A stretch of DNA of 64,000 bases, from contig CP054181.1 in assembly GCA_015709655.1 (NCBI GenBank), forward strand, positions 2,290,207-2,354,206. Reading direction: 5' to 3'. Each line of letters starts with the position of its first letter. The stretch's first letter is position 1. The DNA is from Ignavibacteria bacterium (GTDB lineage: Bacteria; Bacteroidota; Ignavibacteria; Kapaibacteriales; Kapaibacteriaceae). The notes beneath the pieces are model-generated. The model had not been told where the DNA came from. It saw nothing but the letters and a program-made list of their open reading frames with translations, and did no database searches. Shown piece by piece: positions 37,002 to 46,800 of the stretch. The translations under genes and the position numbers were made by a program.

Positions 37002-37946
37002 CTAAGCCGTCGGATCGCCTTTTTCACGACTCAGTTTAAACGCCTGGCGGATATAATGCTCGAACAGGTCTTTATCAAATTCATTTAAATTCCTGATGAT
37101 CACGTGACGCATGGTTGGGAGATCGCCAACAAGTCGGTTACCTGAGTCGTCGAGCTCATTACCGCGCCAGAAACCAAGGTTAACATGATCTGTAAATGCC
37201 TTGATGTATAGGACCGGACCATTGAGCGTAAATACAGGCTGTGACCACAGGATCGTCTCCGAAGCATCCGATGCCTGTTGTTTGATAAGTGTCCGTAGCT
37301 TGGTAACCAGCTCCCGCTGCCACCCCTTGAGCCTTGCGATATAGGCATCTACTGTAGCAGCCTCGGGTTGCTGCGGAGCAGGTACGAAGGGTTCATCGTT
37401 AGTATCATGCTGTTTAGATTCTCTCGACAACCGGCGTTGCAGAATCGAAGCCGGCTGTTCACGTTCCTTTTGCTCTGATTTGCTGTGTCCCTTTGTTCCG
37501 GACTTCCCACCATTTTTCTCGGGTGCCTTATCCGGGTGTTTATCTGCATTTTTCCCGTTTGACTTGCCACCACCCTTTACAGAACCTTGCATGGATTGTT
37601 GGGAATCACCCTCGGCAGGTGTTTGGGAAGCGCCGGCTTGCCGGTTGCGGTTTCTATTCCTACGTGACTGACGCTGGGCACCCTGCTGCCCTGGTGGCTG
37701 TCCCGATTTATCGGAAGATTCGGAATCCTGCGTTTCGGGCCTTTGTGGCTGAGCTCCCTTCACCTCTGGTGGCACGGCAGGAGCAGCTTGTGACTCTGGT
37801 TGACGGTCGGCTGATGGCTGCGGATTCCCGGAACGCCTGTGCGGGCGACGTCGGTCTCTGCGATGTCCACGTTTTGAATTGTCCGCTGATTCAGAGCCCC
37901 CTTCAGCCTTTTGTGGTTGTGTTGATTCAGTATTCTGCTGCGTCAT
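37002..37946 (-). CDS. DUF1801-domain protein with long basic low-complexity N-terminus
   Basis: 314 aa from ATG 37946. Residues 1 to about 195 are predicted disordered and very rich in Gln, Arg, Lys, Ser, Gly and Pro (RGHRRDRRRPHRRSG, QSRRNRNRNRQAG), like RNA- or DNA-binding tails. Residues about 200-314 form a DUF1801 (YdhG/frataxin-like) domain: AYIARLKGWQRELVTKLRTLI, ETILWSQPVFTLNG, YIKAFTDHVNLGFWRG. The longer frame from 38075 adds 43 residues with no feature. No function known; a nucleic-acid-linked role is an inference from the tail only. Confidence 0.82.
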   Translation of the reverse strand: MTQQNTESTQPQKAEGGSESADNSKRGHRRDRRRPHRRSGNPQPSADRQPESQAAPAVPPEVKGAQPQRPETQDSESSDKSGQPPGQQGAQRQSRRNRNRNRQAGASQTPAEGDSQQSMQGSVKGGGKSNGKNADKHPDKAPEKNGGKSGTKGHSKSEQKEREQPASILQRRLSRESKQHDTNDEPFVPAPQQPEAATVDAYIARLKGWQRELVTKLRTLIKQQASDASETILWSQPVFTLNGPVLYIKAFTDHVNLGFWRGNELDDSGNRLVGDLPTMRHVIIRNLNEFDKDLFEHYIRQAFKLSREKGDPTA

Positions 37947-38134
37947 GAAACGATTATTCAGTATTGAAAGGTATCGGCAAATATACCAAACACGCTTCCG
38001 AGGTGGGAATGTATAGGATAGGGGGCTATGGAGTAAGCCCACTGTGGAAGAGTAGTCGAAACCACAAGTACGCATGTGAGGAGTCCGGACTTGGGCATGA
38101 GTAAATCGCAGAACTACGCCACATGTTCTGGGAA

Positions 38135-38451
38135 ATGAGACTGCATTGCGAGGTATTCAGAAGTTGTATTGACATAGCGACAGAAAAATCACCCGTTGCG
38201 CTGGTTTGGCCGAATCGACTGCTTGCTTTCCGCTTCCAGATGCGCATCAAGCTTGCCATCGAGCGCTTCCTCGACAAATTCCTTCAGAAAGTATGTCAGT
38301 ACACCATCTCTGCCGATTATTGATTTGCCTGACGTCAGGTGCCTGGAGAGCGCTCACTTGACCGACTCGAAATCAAAAGTGTTTCTATCTACTGCAGGTT
38401 TTCACGCAGATTGATCTAACGGTACTGACACACTTTTTGAAACAGTCTCAT
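38135..38451 (-). mobile_element. Degenerate IS256-family transposase remnant (N-terminus only)
   Basis: Read on the minus strand from about 38392 the translation is TFDFESVK, stop (TGA, 38354-38356), then LTSGKSIIGRDGVLTYFLKE, EALDGKLDAHLEAE and PNQRNG, stop (TGA, 38189-38191). This follows the start of IS256/mutator-type transposases (GKDGVLTPLIK ... EGEMDAHL ... NRRNG). The rest of the transposase is gone. The 9-mer ATGAGACTG stands at both outer edges in inverted orientation (38135-38143 and 38443-38451), and the right edge reads inward into TTTCAAAAAGTGTGTCAGTA, like terminal repeats of this family. So this is probably an internally deleted, dead copy of about 317 bp. Confidence 0.7.
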
Positions 38452-38545
38452 GCGACGACTCAAAATACGTACACTGTACTCAAATCAGTAAAATCGTATA
38501 GTCACTATTTGTTCTGTCCGAGTTCTATTCTATAGCCAGAGCCAC

Positions 38546-39916
38546 TTACTGCAATATCGCAGAAAGGTACACCGGCTTACTCTTGGAAGGGGTTGTAGTG
38601 GCTTTATGGCCACTGGCAGGTGCACCGTTCTTCCTGGCCGCCTGTGCTTCCTTAGCGGAGCCACCGCGTTTTGATTGCTGTCCTGACTTTGACCGGCGCG
38701 ATTTGGACGGCCTGGTTTTACCATCAGGTGATGTACGCGACTGCTTTTGAGGATGCGATTTCTTTACTTGTTCAGCCTTAGGCTGAACAACCACGTGGTA
38801 AGGCTGCTCACTAATAAGCTCTATTGACTTACCAAGTTGTTTCTCGATTGCTCTTACCGCCGAATCTTCGTCTGGCGTGCAGAACAGAAGGGCAGTACCC
38901 TCCTTACCGGCACGCCCGGTTCGCCCGATACGGTGTACGTATGTCTCGGCTGACTCCGGAATGTCAAAGTTGACAACGTAGGGAAGCTGCTGGATATCCA
39001 GGCCGCGCGCAGCGATGTCTGTTGCAACCAGGACCCGGGTTTTACCATTGCGGAAGTTAGCCAACGCTTTTTCCCGGGCAGCCTGAGTTTTATTGCCGTG
39101 GATTGCATCAGCGCGGATGTCCCGTCTGACAAGATCGTGAGCTACCTTGTCGGCCCCATGCTTCGTACGCGTAAATACCAGCACACTCTCGGTAAGCCGT
39201 TTATCCAGCAGGTAAGCAAGTAGCTCGCGTTTATGCTCTTTCTCAACCCGGAAACGTTCTTGTGCGATGGTTGGTTGAGCCGTGGACGGCGGAGTGACTG
39301 AGATATGAACCGGGTTGTGAAGGATGGTGGAAGCAAGCTGTACGATTTCATTGGGTACGGTTGCCGAAAAGAACAGTGTCTGCCTTTGCTGAGGTACAGC
39401 CTTAAGGATTTGTTTTACCTGTGGCATGAAGCCCATGTCCATCATCCGGTCTGCTTCGTCAAGAACCAAGGTAGTAACATTGTTGAGCGTGAGCATCCGC
39501 TGTTCCATCAGGTCTATCAAACGTCCGGGAGTAGCCACCAGAATATCAACGCCACGCCTGAGCATCCGTTGCTGATTGTTAATAGACACTCCGCCAAACA
39601 CTTCCAGGGTGGTTAGTTTTTGTCCCAATGAATAGGTTCGAAAGCTGGTAGCTATCTGTGCTGCCAGCTCGCGCGTAGGCGCAAGTACCAGGGTGGTAAT
39701 TGTACCTCGGCGTGGTTTGGATTGATACAGCCGGGTAAGGATCGGCAGTGCAAAGGCAGCGGTTTTTCCGGTGCCGGTTTGTGCGCAGCCGAATACATCG
39801 CTGCCATTAAGAACTACCGGAATAGCCTGCTGCTGAATAGGGGTGGGAGAAGTATAGCCGGCCTTGCGCACAGCAGTAAGTACGGGCTCTGCAAGCCCCA
39901 TAGAGGAAAAAGACAT
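38546..39916 (-). CDS. rhlE: DEAD-box RNA helicase, RhlE-like
   Basis: 456-aa ATP-dependent RNA helicase. Q-motif GYTSPTPIQQQAIP, Walker A AQTGTGKTAAF, motif Ia APTRELAAQ, motif II VLDEADRMMDMGF, motif III FSATV, motif V ATDIAARGLDI, and motif VI YVHRIGRTGRAGKEG. After about residue 375 the tail is Lys/Ser/Arg-rich, typical of RhlE-type enzymes in ribosome assembly and RNA decay. A palindrome in the upstream region (40033-40050) might be regulatory. Confidence 0.93.
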   Translation of the reverse strand: MSFSSMGLAEPVLTAVRKAGYTSPTPIQQQAIPVVLNGSDVFGCAQTGTGKTAAFALPILTRLYQSKPRRGTITTLVLAPTRELAAQIATSFRTYSLGQKLTTLEVFGGVSINNQQRMLRRGVDILVATPGRLIDLMEQRMLTLNNVTTLVLDEADRMMDMGFMPQVKQILKAVPQQRQTLFFSATVPNEIVQLASTILHNPVHISVTPPSTAQPTIAQERFRVEKEHKRELLAYLLDKRLTESVLVFTRTKHGADKVAHDLVRRDIRADAIHGNKTQAAREKALANFRNGKTRVLVATDIAARGLDIQQLPYVVNFDIPESAETYVHRIGRTGRAGKEGTALLFCTPDEDSAVRAIEKQLGKSIELISEQPYHVVVQPKAEQVKKSHPQKQSRTSPDGKTRPSKSRRSKSGQQSKRGGSAKEAQAARKNGAPASGHKATTTPSKSKPVYLSAILQ

Positions 39917-40223
39917 AGTTCTGAAAATAAATTATGTAAACAACGGCAACTTCTTTCGCGCGACGGACTCTCCGTCTACTGCCGTTGATCACAAATCAGA
40001 ACGAAACGGGCATGAGAAAGGGGCTGCAAAAGGTTGTACGCTTGTACAACACGACAAAGATACGCAAAACCAGGCTATAATAGTGTAATGTAGGTACCAA
40101 ACAAGTGTACGGCATTTAGCTGATATTTGCACAAATGGTTGATGGTATATGTCAGTCAACCGACAATCGTTAGAGAAAACCCAACCAAGTCACGTGTATT
40201 AATAAATAAACAAGGATATTACA
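39917..40223. other. Divergent intergenic region with a perfect inverted repeat
   Basis: 307 bp between the divergent rhlE and OsmC genes, with no gene. GTTGTAC (40033-40039) and GTACAAC (40044-40050) form a perfect 7-bp inverted repeat around GCTT, the size of a dimeric-regulator operator. A GTACAA-like half-site does not recur elsewhere in the gap. Promoters for both genes must lie here but no clear -33/-7 pair of the Bacteroidota type was picked out. Confidence 0.35.
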
Positions 40224-40637
40224 GTGAAGCATCAGGTAGTAGCCGAATGGCAGGACGGAATTGATTTTATCGCAACCCAGCAATCACAGCAGATACAGCT
40301 GGCAAGCCCTGAGTCGGTCAGAGCACAGCATGGAGTAAGCCCAAAACAACTCTTGCTTACTGCACTGGCGGGATGTACAGGTATGGACGTTGCCTCGCTG
40401 CTTACCAAGATGCGGGTGCCATACACCAGTCTGGCAATTCGGGTAAGCGGTGAGCTGACTGAAGAGCATCCCAAGGTGTATTCGCATATCCACGTGGTGT
40501 ACGAGGTAGGAACCACGCAGGAATATGCCGAAAAGGTAGAACGATCCGTTGAGCTGAGTGTTACCAGATACTGCGGAGTGAGCGCCATGCTTGCTAAGGC
40601 GGCAAACATCACGCATGAAATCGTGTATCAGTCGTAG
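40224..40637 (+). CDS. OsmC/Ohr-family thiol peroxidase-like protein
   Basis: 137-aa OsmC-fold protein. The two conserved cysteines are in TALAGCTGMDVASLL and TRYCGVSAML, the peroxidatic and resolving positions of the family. The usual GVSPKQLLLTALAGC block is present. It should reduce organic hydroperoxides, although several OsmC proteins of this YhfA-like subgroup are untested. Start is GTG 40224, with AAGGA about 9 bases upstream. Confidence 0.9.
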   Translation: MKHQVVAEWQDGIDFIATQQSQQIQLASPESVRAQHGVSPKQLLLTALAGCTGMDVASLLTKMRVPYTSLAIRVSGELTEEHPKVYSHIHVVYEVGTTQEYAEKVERSVELSVTRYCGVSAMLAKAANITHEIVYQS

Positions 40638-40736
40638 GTGCAATCCCTGCCGGAGTCCACGGTGTCTGGTCGCAGGATAATGCTGTAACTCTTCCCGAAC
40701 TTGTGGATTTTGTGGCGACGAAACCATGGAGAACCG

Positions 40737-41918
40737 ATGCGAATTGTTGTCATCATAACACTACTGTTAATAGCTGCTTTAGGGATCAGCGCACAGCGGT
40801 ACCATAGCCCCATTTTTGCCACATCAACCGTAAGCCGCGATATTGTGTACGGTGCTGCACCGGATTATGTGGGTACAAACACAACGCTGTTGCTGGACAT
40901 CTACCAGCCTGAGGGTGATACCCAGAAAAACAGAGCCTTGGTTATTCTGGTGCATGGCGGAGGCTTCACGGGTGGCGGTAAGGCAGGAGAGAATTTTCAG
41001 ACCTGGGGCACTGACCTGGCCCGTCGCGGCTTTGTGGCAGCGTCGGTTGAATATCGTCTGGGGGTAGAAAGCAAGTCCGATCCGAAACTCATGTGGGAGG
41101 CAAGCATCCGTTGCGCACAGGACGTACGTGCAGCGGTACGCTTTATGCGAAGGCATGCCATGGAATATGGTATCGACACATCACATATTTATTTAGTTGG
41201 TACTTCGGCAGGGGGCTTGGGCATTGTGCAGGCAGCAATACTACAGGATGATGAGGTACCGCCAAATCTGGATGCAACGGTAAGAAATGTTGAAGGGAAT
41301 TCTGGGACACCTGGCGAACGGAGTACCGTGCATGGGTTGGTTGTATGCTGGGGGGCAACGATTGATACAAACTTTATTGAACCTGGTGACCCGCCAGTGT
41401 TTTCTGTTCACGGTACGAAGGATAAAACCGTACCGTTCGAATGTGGTCCAAGTAAGTTCGGATTTGATCTGTGCGGAGGCGCTGCCATTAATCGTAGAGC
41501 CGGTAATCAGGGCATTCAAACCGACGTTCTCCTGTTCCCCGGCGTTGGCCACTCTCTGGATGATGACCCGATCTTGATTGACAGTTGCTATAGATTTTTC
41601 GTGGGACACCTTGCTAATCTTGCATCGTCACCAACCAAGGTTCTTGACCTCTTTCCATCAGCAATACCAGCGACGGTTTATCCGCATCCCGTATCAAGTG
41701 GTGGAGATGTTTATGTTCCCATTTCCGATATGCTGCCGCCACACAGTGTTGTTTTAATATCAGTATCTGGTACAAACTCTAACTGCAGTACTGTGTATCA
41801 AGCTGGTAGTGAAACTCTGCTTGTCCGCCTGCCGGAGTGTACACCAGGCATGTACATCCTTCAGATTACCGTTAATACCACTATCCACAGGATTCCTGTT
41901 GCCGTTATCGGCAGATAG
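40737..41918 (+). CDS. Secreted alpha/beta hydrolase (esterase/lipase, BD-FAE/HSL-like) with T9SS-like C-terminal domain
   Basis: 393 aa. Signal peptide MRIVVIITLLLIAALGISAQ. The esterase core has oxyanion motif VHGGGFTGGG, nucleophile GTSAGGLG, acid region VHGTKDKTVPFECG and catalytic His in GVGHSLDDD, so the Ser-Asp-His triad appears intact. The last ~75 residues (ATVYPHPVSSGGDVYV ... CTPGMYILQITVNTTIHRI) resemble a T9SS type-A sorting domain. A frame from 40701 exists, but ATG 40737 with GGAGA just upstream precedes the signal peptide. Substrate may be a plant or polymer ester; not determinable. Confidence 0.88.
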   Translation: MRIVVIITLLLIAALGISAQRYHSPIFATSTVSRDIVYGAAPDYVGTNTTLLLDIYQPEGDTQKNRALVILVHGGGFTGGGKAGENFQTWGTDLARRGFVAASVEYRLGVESKSDPKLMWEASIRCAQDVRAAVRFMRRHAMEYGIDTSHIYLVGTSAGGLGIVQAAILQDDEVPPNLDATVRNVEGNSGTPGERSTVHGLVVCWGATIDTNFIEPGDPPVFSVHGTKDKTVPFECGPSKFGFDLCGGAAINRRAGNQGIQTDVLLFPGVGHSLDDDPILIDSCYRFFVGHLANLASSPTKVLDLFPSAIPATVYPHPVSSGGDVYVPISDMLPPHSVVLISVSGTNSNCSTVYQAGSETLLVRLPECTPGMYILQITVNTTIHRIPVAVIGR

Positions 41919-42084
41919 CTGGTCGGAAGATAACGACCGAAGCAAGAGCTTAGAAAGCCGAAGCGCTTTACCATCAGTTCATAAGAAATCATGCAATCGA
42001 TGTACTGATAGTGTAAGCATGTTTCTGCGTATCATGATGATGATGGTCAGGTTATTGATATTTTAGCAATAACTGTAACTATCA

Positions 42085-43668
42085 ATGTCAGGCAGACTAT
42101 CAGAATTTACCCGGGCCGAGGTTGCCTTTGCATCGTTGAAGACGGACCCTGCTGTCGGAGTAGAACGTACCTTTTTCAAGTTGAGCAAGTTACTTGCCCA
42201 GACAGATCGGCACATACAAAACATTTCACGTGACAAAGGTAAATGGCGTGATCTCCGCTTGCGACTTCTAACATATAGGGCGCACCTGTACGAATCCTCC
42301 GGTAAATGTGACCTTGCACTTCGCGACGTTCTGAGGGCAATCACAGGCCTTTCGAATGATATTCCCAATTCCACCAAACAATCACTAAGCATTGTACACG
42401 GCCGGTGCATGATGCTACTTGGCATGCACAATGACGCCCTTGACATTTTCATGAAAGTGTGGAATACATGCTCTGAGTCTGCAGATACTGATGTAACAGG
42501 TGTAATCTCAGGTAATATCGCAACTGTGATTTTTAACCTGAAGCACTATACTACATCACTTGAGTGGTTTAGAAAAACCGCCGACATTTATCAGCAGATT
42601 GATAATAAGGAAAAACAAGCACAGGCAGTTCGTGGAGTTGGGATGTGCCTTAGTAAGCTTGGAAAGTATAATGAAGCACTTCAGCAGTACAGCAATGCAC
42701 TAAAACTCCTGGATGATTGTACCCATAACAGTGTGGAAATTAGGATACAAATAGTTGAAAGTATTGGTGTAGATTACCTCAACCTTGCCGATACCACCCA
42801 TAAACAAAGTTATTACAAGAATGCACACCAGCGTTTTTCCCTCTGCCTTCAACTTGCAAAACAACATCGGCTAACAGTACAGATGACGATTGCTTTGCGC
42901 AATCTGGGCCTGGTGCTCTGTGAAACCACCTATAAGCAGCATGATGTTACCCAGGCGATGAAGCACCTGAAACGGAGTTTAACCGGCGCAAGGAAGGCAG
43001 GACTAAAATTACTGGAAGCACAAGTGCACAGAGATTTGTCGATTATTCAGGAGCTCACCGGCGATTTAAAGGGAGCCTTACAATCACTTCGACGATGGCA
43101 CGAGCTTGACAGAGAGCTGTTTAATGCACGTGCCGATCAGCAAGTGGTAAACTTGCAAATACAGCTGGCAGTTGAACAGTCGGAAGCCCGCCGACAACAG
43201 GCTGAAACTCAGATCGCAGAACTACAGTTAGCGCTAAAGGAGGAGCATAAGAAGGCGGTTGCTATGTCTATGGCTGTTGCACAGCAGACAGCAGTCATAC
43301 AATCCGCACGGTTCGAGTTGCAGTCGCTGGCTGGTCGTAGCACCGAACGTGAGGTGTCAGAAAAGCTGCGTCAGGTATCCGCTAGACTGAAGCGCGTCAC
43401 TGAAACCGAAGACCATTGGCTTGAACTGGAGGCAGAGCTTGCGCACGTGCAGGGTAATCAGTTACCATCACTCATTTCCAAGCATCCCGGCCTTACTCCC
43501 ACTGAGCGCAGGGTGTGTGTCCTAATCCACCACGAAATGTCCACAAAGGATATGGCCAGCCTTCTGGGAGTTGAGCCACGCAGCATTGAAAAGTACCGTC
43601 AGCGAATTCGTAAAAAGCTTCAACTGACAAATGAAGTCAGCTTGTCGGTCTATCTGGCGTCACTGTAG
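42085..43668 (+). CDS. TPR-repeat regulator with C-terminal LuxR-type helix-turn-helix
   Basis: 527-aa soluble protein. Residues about 40-360 hold tetratricopeptide-like repeats (LGKYNEALQQYSNALKLL, LTGDLKGALQSLRRWHELD and others). A coiled-coil segment follows (about 365-430, EQSEARRQQAETQIAELQLALKEEHKK). The last ~65 residues are a GerE/LuxR-like DNA-binding domain: LTPTERRVCVLIHHEMSTKDMASLLGVEPRSIEKYRQRIRKKL. No TM or signal. This layout is common in Bacteroidota transcription regulators. It lies 205 bp before the RHS gene, same strand, and may control it, but no evidence beyond proximity. Confidence 0.87.
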   Translation: MSGRLSEFTRAEVAFASLKTDPAVGVERTFFKLSKLLAQTDRHIQNISRDKGKWRDLRLRLLTYRAHLYESSGKCDLALRDVLRAITGLSNDIPNSTKQSLSIVHGRCMMLLGMHNDALDIFMKVWNTCSESADTDVTGVISGNIATVIFNLKHYTTSLEWFRKTADIYQQIDNKEKQAQAVRGVGMCLSKLGKYNEALQQYSNALKLLDDCTHNSVEIRIQIVESIGVDYLNLADTTHKQSYYKNAHQRFSLCLQLAKQHRLTVQMTIALRNLGLVLCETTYKQHDVTQAMKHLKRSLTGARKAGLKLLEAQVHRDLSIIQELTGDLKGALQSLRRWHELDRELFNARADQQVVNLQIQLAVEQSEARRQQAETQIAELQLALKEEHKKAVAMSMAVAQQTAVIQSARFELQSLAGRSTEREVSEKLRQVSARLKRVTETEDHWLELEAELAHVQGNQLPSLISKHPGLTPTERRVCVLIHHEMSTKDMASLLGVEPRSIEKYRQRIRKKLQLTNEVSLSVYLASL

Positions 43669-43873
43669 CCGTACCCAGTTAGGTATGTAGCCTGTCATAG
43701 CAGCACATACGGCCTACCCGGTCGGTTTTCAGTTGTCACCTTTTTGTCCGGGTACACTGTATTACTATTATCACGAAGTTTGCTGGAGCTCACCGTTGGT
43801 AGGGGAAAATTGAATTTGGATGATCATGGCTGGTGAGTTACTCCTTAATCTACCATAAGTATCCGGAGGGTAT

Positions 43874-46800
43874 ATGAAGAAGATTCAACTTCTTGCGCTG
43901 AGTTCCTTTGTCTGTTTTCTTTTTGCCTTTGTTAGTCCGGTAACCGTCCGCGCCGGCGAACTTGGATCACCCAGGATTTATGCCCAGAACCTGCAGAATT
44001 TAGTTGTCGGCCAACGGTTGATGATGTATTTCATCCTCCTGAACTTGAATATGCAGTATTCATTAGGCGGAGTGAACTGGCACTTGAATGTCTACTTTGC
44101 CAAACAACGGTTGTTGCGGTTTTCAACATCAGGAACAACAACGGTTGGTCCCGGCCAGGAAGTAACAGTGACGCCAGAAGAAGAGTTTGTTCCAACAGAG
44201 GCGGGTACCTATACCATTGTTGTAGATGCCAATAGTCCGGTAAATCAGACGGGGCTACAGAAAGACTCGATTACCGTAACAGTTATGGAACCGCCGGAGT
44301 GTCCCGCTCCTACCAGATCCCCTAAGGGGATACTGCTGTACGCCGGTGGCGGCAACAACCAGATTGTATTTACGGCACCAAAGGGCTGTTGTTATGAGAT
44401 CGATCCGTACGGCAACCAGAACTCGTGGTACGAAATTTCTCCAACGACGAAACAAACAGTTTCGGATGGACAAAGCATAACATTCACTGTTAGTGCAAAG
44501 GATCCCCAACCGATGGCAGCGATGTTTCAGTTCCGATGGAATGAATGCGATAAGCTGCATCCGTCTGGTTATGAATATGTGATTGTAACCCCCTTCCTTG
44601 CTCCCGCTGATTCAGGGAGCTCTGCCACTGCTTCGGTATGCTCATACTATTCGGTATTCGGCGACCCCGTTGCCACAGCGAGCGGACAGTTCGTGTATGA
44701 CGCCCCAACGGATGTTTCGGTTGCCTCTAGCCCCTTACTCCAATTTACACGGCGCTACGATGGTGGTCTTGTTAACGGAGGATTCCCATACGGAATGGGC
44801 CCAAACTGGCAGCACACGTTTAATGATTTGCTGGTTGGGGATTCCTTGAATGTAATAATTCTGATGAGCGACGGGAGGCGACTTGGCTTTACAAAGGACG
44901 GTGGTGCATGGAAGGCTGTGGGCAGAGAGGCGGTTGCTAATCTTCAGGAGCAGGTAACAGGATGGCTGCTGACCGACGTACCGGGACACGTTCAGTACTG
45001 GTTTAACCTGCATGGACGGCTAATAAAGAAAGATAATGGACGAATACCGGTTCACGTATCCTGGTCGAATGGCAGGATTGATTCAGTTTATGATGACCTT
45101 GGACATACAATCGTATTCCAAACCGATGATAACGGTGTGATTCTTAGCGCGTCGAGTTCGCAACAAACAGTTACGTACACCTATACTTCGAAAGGTGAAC
45201 TTGCATCAGTGACGAATGCTGTTGGCGAAACAATGTATTACAGTTACACGTCACAACCCGGTGAAATCGCAACCCTCGGCCTCAGTAAAACTGAACCCCT
45301 GTTGCAGCTAACGTATGACGGTGATCACAGAGTGAAAACACAAATCGATGCAACCGGTAGTCTGTGGTCATATAATTGGACTGAAGGAACAGCCACCCTC
45401 ACCGATCCCGATGGCGTAAAAGAAATCCATACGATGAATGCCAACGGCCTTGTCACCAGTATTGGCACCAACGGATCCGGAACGATGGAAATTCAGTATG
45501 AAAATGGGTTGCCTGAAAAACTTAGATCATCTAACGGAACAAGTACCGACTTAACACACCATGCAGGCGGCCGGCTGGCAAGTATTACAACGTCGGACGG
45601 AACAACAACGCTTGAATACGCAGAACGCACCTGGAATGGCGCTACCGTTTACGATGTAAAGAAAGTTACACTCCCGGATGGCTCAGCCCGAAGCTATACA
45701 TACAATGACAGGGGGCTCTGCATCAGCGTTACAGACGAAAACGCAGCAGTGTGGACAACAACCTATGATGATTATGGCAATATCCTCACGTTAACCGATC
45801 CGGAGGGTAGGACAACGACAATGGCTTACAACACTGCAGGACATCCGAAAAGTATTAGTTCACCATCCGGCAATACCATCACGGTTACGACCGATGATGT
45901 TGGAAACATACTAAGGGCGGATGATAATGGCTCTGTACGTACCTATGAACGCGATGCCATGCAACGGGTGACGAAGTTTACGGATGAGATGAGTCATTCC
46001 ACCGCACTAACATATTCGCCCCATGGTACGATAGGCTCTGTTACTGATCCACTGGGAAGTACTACGATTTATAAGTATGGTAAGGGTGGTGAGCTTGTAT
46101 CTGTTACGCTTCCTTCAACATCAAAGCTGCAGCTGGCATACACAAAGGCAGGAAGGTTACAAACGTTAACAGATCCGATGGGGGAAAGCATAACACTGGG
46201 GTACGGGAAGAATGGAGATCTGAATAGCATCACAGACCGTAACGGCTCGGTAACCCAAATTGAAACCGATGAATCCGGATTCATAACAGAAGTTACTACG
46301 CCTGAAGAACGGAAAACATCGTTTTCATACGATGACTTTAACCTTCTCTCCAGCGTCACGTCCAAAATGGGGAGCACTACGGCATTTGAATATGAAAAGT
46401 GCGGACGCATCGTATCGTTAACGGAGTCATCCGGTCGCAACACTACCCTCAAGTATGATAAGAGGGGGAATGTTGCCCGTATGTTGATTGGTGCCAACAT
46501 TGCCGTTGACTATGGTTATAACGCAGCAGGTGAACTTACCACCGTAACAGATGGCAACGGTGGAATCTGGGCCTGGAAGTACGATCAATTCGGACGATGC
46601 ATCAGCATTGCGGATCCGGCACAACGAGAAATATCGTACGGCTATTCGGCTCGAGATAAGTTATTATCAGTATCCCTGCCCGGAGCATTAGGGTCATGCA
46701 CCAACACCTACGATGCAGGCGGCAATCTAACAGGCATGAAATATTCTGATGGCCTGCAGTATCATTTTACGCGGGATGCTCTTGGCAGAGTAATCGGTAC

